Below, one piece after another: positions 22,300-34,431 of a stretch of 64,000 nucleotides of DNA. Where the stretch lies: NCBI GenBank assembly GCA_949358305.1, contig OX442314.1, forward strand, positions 52,209,162-52,273,161, given 5' to 3'. Position 1 is the first letter of the stretch, and each line of letters opens with the position of its first letter. The translations under genes and the position numbers were made by a program. This stretch comes from Strigamia acuminata (taxonomy: Eukaryota > Arthropoda > Chilopoda > Geophilomorpha > Linotaeniidae). Under the pieces are notes generated by a model. It saw only the letters and a list, made by a program, of their open reading frames with translations, was not told the origin of the DNA and searched no databases.

Positions 22300-23308
22300 A
22301 AAAAAAATAAACAAATAAATAAATAAATAAATAAATAAACGAGTCGGCGAATAAAGGCGGTTGGGGTCGCTGGACGGTGGCGGTGGTGGCAGCGGCAACC
22401 CCGACGACTCGTCCCAAAAATAAGCTCCCACATCGACACTCATCCGTTAGTCTAAACCTCTTGACGTGCATTCTACTCGCGTCCGACAGATTCGGTTCGT
22501 TGTGGGCATAGAAAACATCCGCACACCGATACGGCATGTTTCGACGTCGATGCGCGACCGCGAAGCCGAGTCCCCGACGACGTACATACTCGCACAAGCG
22601 CGTTCGCGCGCGCGATATTGCGTGTGATGCGATGCCGATGAGCTCGACACGGTCTTTCGACGCGGGCGTCGATAATAATGTCCGGCAACGTGGATAAATG
22701 TCCGCAGAGTGCTTTGTGTTTATGGCAACGCACCGGGACGCAATTAACCAACCACTTACGAAAATTCAAAACATAATTGTTTAACAAAAGGAAACTCGTA
22801 TAATGTTGAAACAATAAAGAAAACGCAAAATTCAGATTCAAATTTAGATTTGAATTAGGTCAGATTAGGCCAGGTTGTAGATCCACAGACTCTCGAGACG
22901 ACAACAAGAAAATAAAAAGGATGCGTTTATCGTTTGTAGGTAGAATCTCGCGCCGAGTTAAATAAAAGTCTTTAAAAAATAGAAATCGATTTCCCGGTCG
23001 TAGAATTAATTTTGTGTCATGTGATCCAGTCATTAATTAGATTTTCGTGGTAGATGTTGCGTGAAACAAGATCGTGAACGTCTCAATTGGTTTACGATTT
23101 AAATTTCATCTCGCAATACACGCTGCACCAACGTAGTCGACGCGAGTTTATATCACTGCACTCGATGGGTTTTGTGAGCCTTTTTAGACCAATCGATCGT
23201 ACAGCTTGTTTGCTAGTTTCCTTTCGAGGTCAGCGGTTAACTCTTTGCACTCTATGATGCTGTTGGATCCAACGGCGATACGCGTCTCCCGCCTGCCTCT
23301 CGGTCTCA

Positions 23309-23328
23309 GACTGGCCTTCGGGCCGGTC
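23309..23328 (+). other. UUCG-tetraloop hairpin, copy 3
   Basis: Same 20-nt hairpin preceded by CTCTCGGTCTCA and followed by an A-rich tail. Confidence 0.7.
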
Positions 23329-24993
23329 AAAAAAAAAAGAAAAAAATTAATAAATAGATAAATAAGTCGGGAACAAAACGCATCCATCCCGACGAATAGT
23401 GACAGTTGGGCTCGTTGAGCGGTGGCGAAGGCGGCGGCAACCCCGACGACTCGTCCCAAAAATAAGCTCCCACATCGACACTCATCCGTTAGTCTAGACC
23501 TCGTGACGCGCATTCTACTCGCGTCCGACAGATTCGGTTCGTTGTGGGCATAGAAAACGTCCGCACACCGATACGGCATGTTTCGACGTCGATGCGCGAC
23601 CGCGAAGCGAAGTCCCCGACGGCGTACATACTCGCACGAGCGCGTTCGCGCGCGCGATAATGCGTGTGATGCGATGCTGATGTCCGTCAACGTGGATATA
23701 TGTCCACAAAGTGTCCGGTGTTTATGGCAACGCACCAGGGCGCAATTAACTACCAACGAGAATTGAAAATGTAATTGTTTAATAAAAAGAAACTCGTATA
23801 ATATTGAAACGATAATAAAAACGCAAAATTTAGATTCAAATTCAGATTCGAATTGGGTAAGATTAGGTCAGGTTAGACCCACAAACTCTGGGGGAGCGAC
23901 ACGAAAATGAAAAGGGCGCACCTATCGCTTATAGATGTCTGGCGATCGACAATGGGTGGACGATTAAAGTTTAAATTTCGGATCGTGGTATCGGTTTCGC
24001 GGTTCGTATTCCAATAGTTAATCACATTATCTTTGTACCAAACGACCGATACAAAAGTTTTGTAAAATATCCGCCGTTTTATATTTTAATTTCACCTTCC
24101 GGTTGCCACGCGCTGTCGTAGTTGGTGCGAATCTCCATCAACGCATTCGACGGGCTTCGAGAGTGATTCCAGTAATCCAGACCAATCCTGGCCCTCGCGG
24201 AAATCCGGAGGGTTTTGGTTTTCCGCGATTGTTTTACTCACTTCTGTGGTTTTTCTACTGTATGAGTTAATAGATGTTCTTTTGAACGTCTCTCTGTACA
24301 GAATACGGGGCAGCTGGCGCCGACAAGCACCGGCAGCCCCAAACAATTTGTTCAAAAATAAGCTTCTGCACGGGATTTCCATTTTTAACATTATGGTGTT
24401 TTTTTTTTTTATTGCCACCAAAGCGCGCTACCACCGCAAATTTTCCCGCGTTTGCCATGTACGCGCCGAAAACCACAGGCAATGAACTTTTCCACAAACT
24501 GAAAAACAAAATATATGGGTAAGCGCACATGGGCGAATAAAACAAGATTAGCCCAATTTCGGAATTTATTGGGTCGACGTTTTGTATTCACGCGTGACGG
24601 GGGCACCACATGTGGAAAACGCGCAAATCACGCGCGAATCACGCGCGTCTACGCACATTGGAAACTTAGTATTAACGTTCGTTTCGAGTTAAATAAAAAC
24701 GACGACCGTGACGAGGACCACAAAGACGGCGATAGCAGGATTCGTCGGAACAACGAGGATTGCCAACGAGAGAGACCCGTTCATTTGCCGACGCTCCATA
24801 GTTCAAACTTAAATCGTTCTCGGACTGCCACCAGATGTCACATCAGCCGCTCACGACATACACACACTTTGGTTCGGCAGCTTATATCAAACGCGCGCGT
24901 TTCATCTTCCGTCTGATCCTCACTGCCACCTCGTGTTCGTTGGTAAGTAAGTTTGATGCTTTGTGTGATTTCTCGGTCAATGGACCACGCCCA

Positions 24994-25453
<460 letters not shown>

Positions 25454-25495
25454 ATTTATTTTCAGTTGTTTACTCGTCTCACAAACAAAAGGAAA

Positions 25496-26077
25496 ATGGC
25501 GGAAGCACCACAAGAGGAGGGTGGCGGCAGGTCATACTCCTGCGCTCTATGCGATGATAAACACCCCGATAGTAAGAAACGTTTATTTATTTACTTATTA
25601 TTTTATATCTTTTATTCCATATGTTTTATTTATTTTATATACATAAATATTTTTTAATTTTATTTTAATTTTTTTTTTTCTTTTTCTTCCCCCCCCCCCC
25701 CCCGCCCCACGTGCCTCAGGACCGGACGGATTCTTCTGCGTCGACGTCTTTCGCCACCAGCGACAGCGACACAACATCCACAAGGACGCGAATGATTTCG
25801 TCCGAGGGCTGTTGAAAAAATTCTCGCGCGAGCCCGTCTGTCTGGCATCGGTGAGTGTCCAATTATCCTCTTCACTCACACACTAGTTAACTAATTCGTA
25901 TTTTTATTTTTTCCCCTTTCTTCTTAGGCGTTGAAACGAGTGCACCGACTCAACGGGCGACGCTGTCCGTTTTGTGCGGAGACGCCCTCTCCCGGGGATC
26001 TCGTCACTCATTGGGCGGAGGCACACGATTACCAAGCGCCCGCCGGAAATGATGGAGGTGGCGTCAATGAACATTAG
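25496..26077 (+). CDS. Small C2H2-type zinc-finger protein (118 aa, 3 coding exons)
   Basis: Coding exons 25496-25571, 25720-25850 and 25928-26077; introns of 148 nt (GTAAGA...CCTCAG, phase 1) and 77 nt (GTGAGT...TCTTAG, phase 0). A 5'-UTR exon probably ends at the GTAAGTAAG donor at 24943. The product has an N-terminal CALC (CX2C) with histidines in [12 protein letters not shown], then CPFC...THWAEAH, a C2H2-like finger near the C terminus. The middle is basic. The length is far below that of polydactyl transcription factors; RNA or DNA binding is an inference from the finger spacing. The gene converges tail-to-tail with the gene at 26229-27182, with stops about 150 bp apart. I do not recognise an orthologue. 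Confidence 0.68.
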
Positions 26078-26228
26078 TTTTTATTTAATTTTATTTTTTT
26101 CTCATAATTTGCATTGTCCGACTCTTCCCCATTTGCTTTTATTTTTTTTTTACAAAAAAAAAAAAAAAAAAATCCACATTAATCATCTTTATTGTTATCA
26201 TTATTACAAATACACGATCAATTTTTTC

Positions 26229-27182
26229 TTATCCCGCGTCTTCTTTGCCAGACTCTCGATTCTTTCTCTGAGCTTCGTCACCGTCTCCTTCGTTTTCTTC
26301 TGGTATGACTCTTACCACACCCACACGGACTAACGCGCTCACCACTGAACCCGACAAAAGAACATCTCCATCTGGGAGCGTCTCGATCCACATGGAATCG
26401 TCTCTGTTGCGTCCCTTCTTTCGCTCCTCCTCCTCTCGTTCCTCCTCCTTCGTCACTCTTCGAAGTATAAGATCCACCGTCTTCAACCTACCCGTCGGCG
26501 CACGCGGAGTGGAAGCGGTGGACGACTGGAAAAGGAAAGGGGGAAAAAAAATAAACGAAAAAAAGAATAAATAATAGGAATCTCAACGGGATACCCCTTT
26601 AACTGGCGTCGTATTCCCCGTCTCAAAAGGGCGCTTCGGCGTCTGCGGCGTTCTTGGTGACGATGGTTGCGATTGCGGCGACTGTGGTCGGGTCGGTGCC
26701 TCATTCCCGGCGATGATTGACATCTGTAAAGAGAGAAATAAATAAATAAATAAATTAAATTAAATTAAATTAAAATAAATTAAATTGAGATACGAACGCG
26801 AAGAGAGGAGGAGAGAAAGGAGACCGAAACACGAACGAGAGAGGAGCGTTACAGTTTCACCGTATAGCGGGTAATTGATTGATTGATAGCGCGTTGTACG
26901 AAATGAATTATCTCCAAACAAACACCCATTTGTTTATTTATTTGTTAATCTCGCTCGTTCGCTTAATTTTATAAAATTCATTAAACTCATTTGTACATTC
27001 ATCAAATTGATCGTTTCGTTTAGCGATGAAAACAACGACAATTCAGATGTTCACGCGGGCAACATGGCGTATACGTGCGTTTTGTGCACGCAAAATGTGA
27101 ATACGGCCAATTGACAAAATAACAATTCATAGACAGAGATTTAACAACTCACCTCTGTGGACGAAGCGCATGGTGCGTCCAT
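26229..27182 (-). CDS. Unrecognised 151-aa P/S/T-rich, charged protein (3 exons)
   Basis: Exons 27182-27153 (10 codons, GTGAGT donor), 26723-26595 and 26525-26229, all in phase 0. Intron 1 is 429 nt (ending TTTACAG) and intron 2 is 69 nt (GTATCC...TTTTCCAG; the donor is weak). Residues about 20-65 are rich in Pro, Ser, Thr and Gln with several S/T-P sites (SPQSQ, SPRTPQTPKR). A Glu/Arg-rich stretch (KEEEREEEERKK) follows, then a hydrophobic-containing segment (MWIETLPDGDVLLSG, VVSALVRVGVVRVI) and a charged C terminus. No known domain was recognised. The in-frame ATG at 26723 is an alternative start. AATAAAG on this strand lies just downstream of the stop. Confidence 0.6.
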
Positions 27183-27257
27183 TTTGACGAATGAACCGAC
27201 ACGACACCCGGTGATAACAATGGCGGTGGTAACACGTGACGGGTCACACTTCTAATT

Positions 27258-27282
27258 AAATAATAATAATAATAATAATAAC

Positions 27283-27315
<33 letters not shown>
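27258..27315 (+). repeat. (AAT)n microsatellite
   Basis: About 19 AAT units with one interruption, just upstream of the minus-strand gene's first exon. The region 27320-27740 has diverged blocks that also occur at 24400-24620 (AACTTTTCCAC, GGAATTTATTGGGTC), another repeat copy. Confidence 0.9.
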
Positions 27316-28427
27316 TTATAAAAATGACAAGTCGAAAACAAGCTATTCACGGGGTTTCGCGGATTGTCGCCAGAATGCGCCACCGCCGCGGATTTTCCAA
27401 GTTTGACATGTAGGTGTCGAATATTATGATTAACGAACTTTTCCACGTTAAAATTAAAAAAAACAAAATATACGGTTAGACGCATATAGATAGATAAAAC
27501 ATGATTAATCTGGTTCCGGAATTTATTGGGTCACTTTTTAACGCGGGAAACGTCAAGTGATCGCATCGGACGAACATTTTGGTATCCATTAAAGGACACG
27601 AGTTCCACCGGGCTGCGCAGTGGTTCCGAGTAATTACATCACAGGTCGCGTGACCGGACGTTTGATCCAACACGCTAAACGTTCGTGTCTAGTTGAATAA
27701 AAGCCTTTACGATGGCGCGCCGTGCATCGCGGAATGGAATTTAAACCATAGACCAGTTTAAGCGTTCACAATCTCATTTCACGCGACATCTATCGTGATA
27801 ATCTGATTAATGGTTGGGGTACACGGTGTGACGTAATTACTCAGAATCGTCACGTTAAAAAACAAAACGAAATGGGTGGATGGATGGGAATTTTTATTTC
27901 AGTCAGTTTTATTTACTCGCCTAAAAAAGAAAAAAAGAAAAAAAAAGAAAGAAAAAAAAAGAAAAAAAAAAAGGAAAAAGGATAACAACGAATACGACGA
28001 TTGGTCGAGTGGACGGAGATACCCGCCGCGTGGAACCGTGTGCCGAGAGGATGGAGACAGACAGCCGCCATGTTTCCGGATTATGTCACTTGGTGTCGCT
28101 CTATGCATCGATAGTGATCACGCGCGGGACAGACAACGTCGTGTTTCCATCTTCCAAAAAGTGAGTAGTTGACCGTTCTACCGTCACATTTATCAGTCAA
28201 TCGATCGACAAATTGAAAAAAAAAACAACCCTCGATTACCTCTACGCCTCTCTCGACAACGTATCAATTAACACGCGCGTGCAAACACGAACGCCTGCAT
28301 TGGTTCGGTCGGGCACCGCTCGCTCGCTCATTTGACAGACTCGTGACTTGAAATTTTTTATTTTTTCTTAGCCGTTATTTTATTTTCCTTTGCATTCGAC
28401 TTTAATTTAATTTCTATGTTCCAGACG

Positions 28428-29129
28428 ATGAACAAAAACGAGAAAAACGACCACAACAACGACGGCGATGATGCAAGGTGAGAGATTCGACCGACCGGTT
28501 TCGATCGATCGTTCGTTTATCCGTTTCTTCATTTCTTTATTTCTTTGTTTATTCAGTTGTCAGCCAATTGATCCGCCCCAGTCGTCATCGTGGCAGTGGA
28601 CCGAACCCGGTCACATTCGACCCATCATGCGGGTTGCGCCATTCCAGCGCGCGACTCCGGAACCGATGTAATTCGGTCAAACGTCTCGTTTGATTTATTT
28701 ATTCATTTATTTATTTATTTATTTATTTATTTATTTTTTAAGCCATCCTCGCGGACGTTCCGTACTGTTTGTTCGCTTCGCGGGCGCCCAGTTGATGGGA
28801 CCGGGACGTCCGATGCCGATGTGAGTTAATTCGATTCAACGTTTTGTTTTTGTTTTTGTTTCGTTTTGTTTCACCGATTGGTTGGTTTGATTCGAATTGA
28901 TTTATTTATTTATATTTATTTTATTTTATTTTCTATTTTTCAAGTCAATCCCGCGGGCGCGCCAGGATGCTAGCGCGTTTCGCGGCCACCGAACCGATGT
29001 TGCCAGGGCGTCCGGCGTCGAGGTAATTAATTCGGTTCAACGTTTCAATTTGTCCGCCCGTCCATCAGTTTGTTCACTTAGTTTATTCAATTTGATCTCT
29101 TCCTCAGTGACCCACAACCAGGCGCGTAA
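28428..29129 (+). CDS. Unrecognised 112-aa Arg-rich protein with duplicated exon (5 exons)
   Basis: Coding exons 28428-28477, 28557-28667, 28743-28820, 28945-29022 and 29108-29129; every junction is phase 2 with GT-AG borders (GTGAGA, GTAATT, GTGAGT, GTAATT donors; acceptors ending TTCAG, TTAAG, TCAAG, CCTCAG). A 5'-UTR exon probably ends near 28160 at AAAAAGTGAGTAG. Exons 3 and 4 are both exactly 78 bp and encode related 26-residue units with RGR, RFA and PGRP. The introns after exons 2, 3 and 4 also begin alike (AATTCGGTTCAACG), so exon plus intron were duplicated together. The N terminus is Asn/Asp-rich. No known domain; the basic repeats suggest nucleic-acid or phosphoprotein binding, which is a guess. 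Confidence 0.58.
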
Positions 29130-29529
29130 TCGGCGATGTGACGAGTCGATTGTGAATCTTTTTTTATTTTATTTTTCTATTTTTCGTTTTTATTTTGTAA
29201 ACAATAAAAACACTCAACTTTTATCATAGAATTTGAAAAGTTTGACAATTTCTTATTAAATTTTGAATTGGAGTGTGGGGGGAGCAATGGTCGAAACGTC
29301 GTTACGGGGAACCAGATGGAAATGTTAGCGATAAAGTCGTTCAAAGTCATAAAATCGGTGTCGATTTTTACGAGGCGTTGGGGACGGTTGGAACTCGAGT
29401 CAACCAATGGACACGTCGATGCCACTCCGTTGTAAAATGCCACACACAGACACACACGTGCACGCGCGAAACATCAACAATAAAGCTCGTAAAACGACAC
29501 AAATTGTCGAGTGAATAAGCGAATTGGGT

Positions 29530-31007
29530 TCTCCATTTCGACGATGATTGCCGGGGAGTAATTCGATCCTCCCCCTCTATCGTCGTTCGTCACCCATTGA
29601 ATTTCGGTCACTGCATCCGATGGATCTACTAACACCTTCAGACCAACCGGGACTGATTCGAGCCCTCGCGGAAATCCGGGGGGTTTCGGTCACAAAAGTC
29701 TGCATTCGGGTTGCGCAACCACTCTATTGTTCAGTCGTTGGTCAGCCGGGGCAGTTGGCACCGACGAGCGTCGACAGTCCCAACAAATTCTTCCAAAATA
29801 AACTCTCACATCGACATCACAACGTTCCGCCGGTACAAACAAACAAACAGTTATGAAAAACACTTGGTTTATCTATTTATTTATTTATTTATTTGTCCGT
29901 TCGTTTACACACACTCTCTTTGCACATGACAGATTCGGCATCTGGTCGTAGAAAATTTCAATATTTTGATGCAACACGTTCTGGTGTCAGTGCGCGATCG
30001 TGAGCGAAGTCCTCGACAATGTGCTCGCATGAGCGTGTCTTTGTTTGCCATGCACACGCGTGAACGCATTCCCACGCGCGATAATATGCGAGGTGCGATG
30101 TATGTAAGCGCGACATGGATTTTTGACACCGGCATCGATAATAATGTTCACCAACGTGGATAAATGTCCGAAGGTGTCCGGTGCTTATGGCAACGCACCG
30201 GGACGCAGTTAAATAGCAAGTAGAATTAAAAATATAATTGTTTAATAAAAGGAAACTCTCATAATGTTGAAACGATAAAGCAAACGCAGAATTCAGATCC
30301 AAACTCAGATTCGAATTAGGTCAGATTAGGCCAGGTTATAGATCCACAAACTCCCGAGACGCGACAAGAAAATGAAAAGGACGCGTTTATCACTTATAGG
30401 TGCCTGGCGATCGACAACGAGCGGACGATTAAAGTTTAAATTTCGGATCTTGGAACCGGTTCCGCGGTTCGTATTCCAATGATTAACGAGATTATCTTCG
30501 TAGCAACCGACTGGAACAAAAGTTTCGTAAAATATCCGCCGTTTCATATTTTAATTTTATCTTCCAGAGTTGACGTCCCGTCGGAGTCGACGCGAGTTCT
30601 AATCACCGCGTCCGCTGCATTTTGCGAAAGCCTTCATATCGAGAGCAGAGCGAGGGGCCGTCGTCGCTCGGTCGAGCGGCACAGTACCCACCGAGTGGCG
30701 CGGTACCCGAGTTCTTCTGGCGCCAGTGCCTATATGTGTCACATTTGCACGCCCCTCTCGGTCTCAGACTGGCCTTCGGGTCGGTCAAAATAATAAATAA
30801 ATGAATCGGAAATAGAACGCACCCGTTCTCGCTCGGTCTACCGGCGAATGGGAGCAGTTGGGGCCGTTGAGCGGCGACGACAGCAGCCCTAACGACTCGT
30901 CCCGAAAATAAGTTTCCGCACCGACATCCGTTCGCTTATTTAAACCCCATGACGCGCGCGTGGTTGCCTGCATTTTTCGGCTTGTTTCGACACGTTTCGA
31001 CGTCGAC
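29530..31007. repeat. Right block of diverged ~1-kb repeats
   Basis: Two direct copies of the family seen at 21270-24390: about 29530-30410 and 30410-31007 (cut by the gap). They share the CCCTCGCGGAAATCCGG block with the copy at 23950, then GGGGCAGTTGGCACCGACG, ATAATGTTCACCAACGTGGAT, ATGGCAACGCACCGGGACGC and the GACGATTAAAGTTTAAATTT block. The 23950 copy stops and this block resumes on either side of the three genes. Confidence 0.65.
30767..30786 (+). other. UUCG-tetraloop hairpin, copy 4
   Basis: GACTGGCC-TTCG-GGTCGGTC: one base differs from the other copies, but the change (C to T) turns a G-C pair into G-U, so the stem is kept. Confidence 0.65.
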
Positions 31008-31207
31008 NNNNNNNNNNNNNNNNNNNNNNNNNNNNNNNNNNNNNNNNNNNNNNNNNNNNNNNNNNNNNNNNNNNNNNNNNNNNNNNNNNNNNNNNNNNNN
31101 NNNNNNNNNNNNNNNNNNNNNNNNNNNNNNNNNNNNNNNNNNNNNNNNNNNNNNNNNNNNNNNNNNNNNNNNNNNNNNNNNNNNNNNNNNNNNNNNNNNN
31201 NNNNNNN
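31008..31207. other. Assembly gap (200 N)
   Basis: Exactly 200 N residues, a conventional scaffolding gap of unknown true size. Repeat copies end at its left edge and unrelated sequence starts at its right edge, so continuity across it is not demonstrated. Confidence 1.
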
Positions 31208-32083
31208 GTGGCCCAGAGGTAACTTGAACCAAGTAAATGCTTGGCTAGAAAATAACTGAGAAGGACTCAATGTTAAGATGATAATATAAAAAACATCTTT
31301 ATTCTTAATCTAACTAAATACTAAATAATACACAAAAAAATATAAATCAAACTAAATCAAATCAAGGCAACACAAATACAACGCTAATGTGTAAATGACA
31401 CACAATGTGCGTCGACATTAGGGAACATAGTCAGATGGTCGACGAAATAATCGCATTGGACCACTTACGGCGAGCGGTCCAAGTTCGCCACCAAAGGAAG
31501 TCCGCGTGGTCCTGGTCGATCTTCTCGATCTTCGCGATCATTCAGACCAAAAACTGCGGGGTCATGACCGCCTTCACGATTTTTTTTGTCACAATCTCGC
31601 CCCATTTCGCGCAGAATCTGTTCGACTATGGTTAGCTTCCCTACGAGAACTCCTTCGAGGCTGTGAACAAATCGTTGGCTGTGAAATGTGGATTTGGTGA
31701 GATGACATTTAAACGAACGAACAAACGAAGGATTGTAATCCATATTACTTTGTCGTCTTTAATCAGTGCCTCTTGTCGGTCAGTCGGAATGGTTGCCCCG
31801 TCAGTCGGAATGGTTGCCCGGTCAGGTGGAATGGCTGCCATGCCAGTCGGAATGGTTGCCCGCTCGGTAGCGCCCGTCTCAAACATGGCCATCCGCCAAT
31901 TTTCCGACGTACCTCGGAGGACATTTAAGACGTATTGGGTGCAAATTTTGAACAAGCGAGTGATGTTATTCGTCACGTTTGAGTAAACGGAGCACCTAAT
32001 AGCAAAATTCGAAATTAGTTTAATGAAAACGAACAAATAACTGAGAAGGTAAGATAACACTAAAAACCTACCGCAGTTTCGAA
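31208..32083. other. Unassigned sequence with short GGAATGGTTGCC repeats
   Basis: At 31781-31866 a unit containing GTCGGAATGGTTGCC recurs four times with variation; in antisense it reads ATIPTD-like repeats. No supported gene. Confidence 0.5.
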
Positions 32084-32235
32084 CGGGACTCACGCGACAG
32101 CCGCCACAGACGAACTGTCTGGTCTGGTTTGGATCCCAACGCATTGTTCATGCACCGAGCAAGAAGATACGGTGCATTTGATCTGTGAGCCTGAAAATGC
32201 TGTCACAATTGGCTTCTGCGATGCCATTGCCGCTG
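32084..32235 (-). pseudogene. LINE 3'-end fragment related to 38300-38450
   Basis: Minus-strand sequence contains RLTDQMH and PNQT, as does the better-preserved copy near 38150-38450; the DNA shares GTGCATTTGATCTGTGAGCCTG. It is short and frame-damaged. I infer it derives from the same LINE because the larger copy lies beside an RNase H remnant. Confidence 0.45.
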
Positions 32236-32425
32236 AAATTTTGAACACAAAGTTAAATACAAAGTTAAATTAAAATACCAAGAGTTAAATACAAAGTTAA
32301 ATTAAAATACAAAGAGTTAAATACAAAGTTAAATTAAAATACAAAGAGTTAAATACAAAGTTAAATTAAAATACAAAGAGTTAAATACAAAGTTAAATTA
32401 AAATACAAAGAGTTAAAAATTCAAA
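32236..32425 (+). repeat. 32-bp AT-rich minisatellite
   Basis: About five units of GTTAAATACAAAG + TTAAATTAAAATACAAAGA. No coding potential. Confidence 0.9.
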
Positions 32426-33450
32426 GTTAAAGAAAAAAATAAGTTATCAAACGATGGGGTAAATAAACGCTAGGACCTTTGCGAGTTGTAAAGCTTTTGG
32501 AAACCTTGTTTGTCCCTTGCGAGGTCAATTCCGGTTCCAGCTTATGGTAACCACAAGGTAGAATCAACCAATGCTGCCATACGATTTTATTTACTACTAT
32601 TATTATTTTCCATTTTTTGCAGGAAACCGGTAATCAACTGCAGTTGGAGGTTCAACACGTTGGAATATCGTGCGAACAATTCACAGCCTGATCCGGAATT
32701 CCAACCTTCATGGATTGCTGCCAACTTTCATAGTTCTCGGCAACAAGTATTGGAATGTGACCAGACAAGGGAACTGTTGCTTTCTGCATGGCCAAGTGGT
32801 TTGGCGCACGAAATACACGGAGAAACAGTACATAGCAAAAGCACACAAACTCGAAGGGAAGCACAGATTGAAGCGCGAATCACGACAAAAAAAAGGAAAA
32901 GCTAACAACTATTGTACCACCAGGAATTCGGAATGTGCCATGTTAGTATAGGATGATTCAGAGCGCTATTGGTCCTAGTGGCTTGCAGGAACACCAGAAA
33001 CATCAGCTAGCTCAATGGCAGAGCAAAGAAAAGACCTAATGTGAGACCTGCAAAATGGTAAAGCTTAAAAATAACAATGGTATTGCGATAACTGAAAGGC
33101 AAAGAAGATGAAAGTGTAGAAAAACAACACGGAGAGTGGCGTTTTACTTGCCTCGCGTCAAGGACCGGGTTGGAGAAGGAAAAAAAATATATAAGCTGAT
33201 ATTTATTTTCATTAATTAAATAATACATAAATAAATATTGACAATTGCTTTGACATTTCCTTCTAATACTGGTACATCCACGACATTCGCTTGACGTGTT
33301 TTTCTAATGCTTCCACGACATTCGCTTTGACATTTTCTTCCAACACATCAAAAAGCCAAAAAGTACAAAAAATTAATCCAAAAGCCGCACTCGGAGGGCT
33401 AAGCATGATGTGATAGCGAAAAGATGCATGAAAAACCTGAAAATAAACTA
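32426..33450. other. Unassigned region, possible degraded coding fragment
   Basis: Two overlapping plus-strand frames (32510-32905 and 32670-32951) alternate in apparent coding quality, as in a frameshifted relic. The segment YWNVTRQGNCCFLHGQ...VWRTK loosely recalls FLYWCH-type fingers found in some MULE-related genes, but I would not assign it. Nothing else recognised. Confidence 0.3.
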
Positions 33451-33452
33451 GG

Positions 33453-34431
33453 CTATTTCCCCCAACGTTGGGGGAAATAACATGTACTTTATTTCCCCCA
33501 ACGTTGGAGGAAATAGTCAACCCTCACTGGCCAGACTATTTCCCCCAACAACCTATCGTAACATTTTTTTTTCTTTGGTTTTAATCCGGAAATGTTATCG
33601 GATGGAAAACATTCAAATCGCATACTATGCTGCGAAAAAGACTTTACCAAATGTTTTCTTAGAGCAGGGTGGCTAGGACTGAAATTGCTGGGATTCTTAT
33701 TATCACAGAGAAACAAAGCATTTGCAATTGCAAATAACCCACAGTCATGTGAATTTTTTTGCTTTGTACAACTTTGTACCTGTACATTCAATTTCAATGA
33801 GTCATTACGTAACCGAACCAAACTACTAACAACAGAAATGTTTTTATCATGTACATCACTCAGAAGTGAATCGTACACGTTTATAACGATAGCGCTTTCC
33901 CCAATTTTGCCGGAAACAACATTCCAATGGTTATTATTCACGTGGCAAATCTGAACGAAATAATCTGAACACGGACTGAATGTTGGTAAACGGCTAGCAC
34001 CAAAACTTACTGATTGTAGTCCTTGAACAGAAGGGTAATCTCTTTTCATCATACCCATAGCTGCATCAATAATACTACCGTCGAGAAAAGCAATGCCCCT
34101 TAAAATCGATAAATGCTTCATGTTTAGCGGAATCGAACATACTTCAACCCATTCCATATTTTCTTCCGCATCATCACTAAAAAATTTCCATTTCTTAGTT
34201 CGTAAGCATTTCCCCCTACCGTACAAAAAAAGGTTGTTGGGGAAAATAGTCTGGCCAGTGAGGGCCAACTATTTCCCCCAACGTTGGGGGAAATAAGGTA
34301 CATGTTATTTCCCCCTACCGTACAAAAAAAGGTTGTTGGGGGAAATAGTCTGGCCAGTGAGGGCCGACTATTTCCCCCAACGTTGGGGGAAATAAGGTAC
34401 ATATTATTTCCCCCAACGTTGGGGGAAATAG
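33453..34431. mobile_element. Inverted-repeat element carrying a Ulp1-like ORF
   Basis: The ends are CTATTTCCCCCAACG and its complement. A 26-nt palindrome whose half is TATTTCCCCCAAC, centred on AACGTT, occurs five times (33454, 33490 with one mismatch, 34270, 34369, 34405). The left block (33453-33555) is inverted relative to the right block (about 34228-34330), sharing AGTCTGGCCAGTGAGGGC and GGTTGTTGGGGG; the right block is then tandemly duplicated. The protease ORF lies between them. No transposase and no clear target duplication seen; superfamily unassigned. Confidence 0.65.
33560..34215 (-). CDS. Ulp1/C48-type cysteine protease domain, partial
   Basis: The open frame runs 34268-33489, but its two ends are read from the flanking inverted repeats; the protein-like part is about 34215-33560. 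Numbered from 34268, it shows the C48 catalytic set: H114 (NNNHWNV), D133 (VYDS), Q170 and C176 (QKNSHDCG). SUMO-protease-like domains of this kind often occur in transposons, where the target is unknown. Upstream exons or a start codon were not found, so this is likely the C-terminal exon of a larger transposon gene or a captured fragment. All catalytic residues are present. Confidence 0.7.

Larger units (their letters stand above)
21270..24390. repeat. Left block of diverged ~1-kb repeats
   Basis: At least four direct, diverged copies start near 21270, 21930, 22950 and 23950. Shared blocks, in order: a GATTAAAGTTT or CAGTCATTAATTAG segment; the UUCG hairpin with A/T-rich tail; CCCCGACGACTCGTCCCAAAAATAAGCTC; GTCCGACAGATTCGGTTCG; GCGCGATA; ATGGCAACGCACC; and GAATTAGGTCAGATTAGG. 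The last copy is cut short near 24390, where the three-gene block begins. No conserved ORF across copies; open frames reading TGPKASLRPR are antisense to the hairpin. Family identity unknown. Confidence 0.7.

Noticed and set aside
30785-31270. Open frames crossing the N gap
   Set aside because: Frames are continuous only because N codons are not stops; they have no sequence support.
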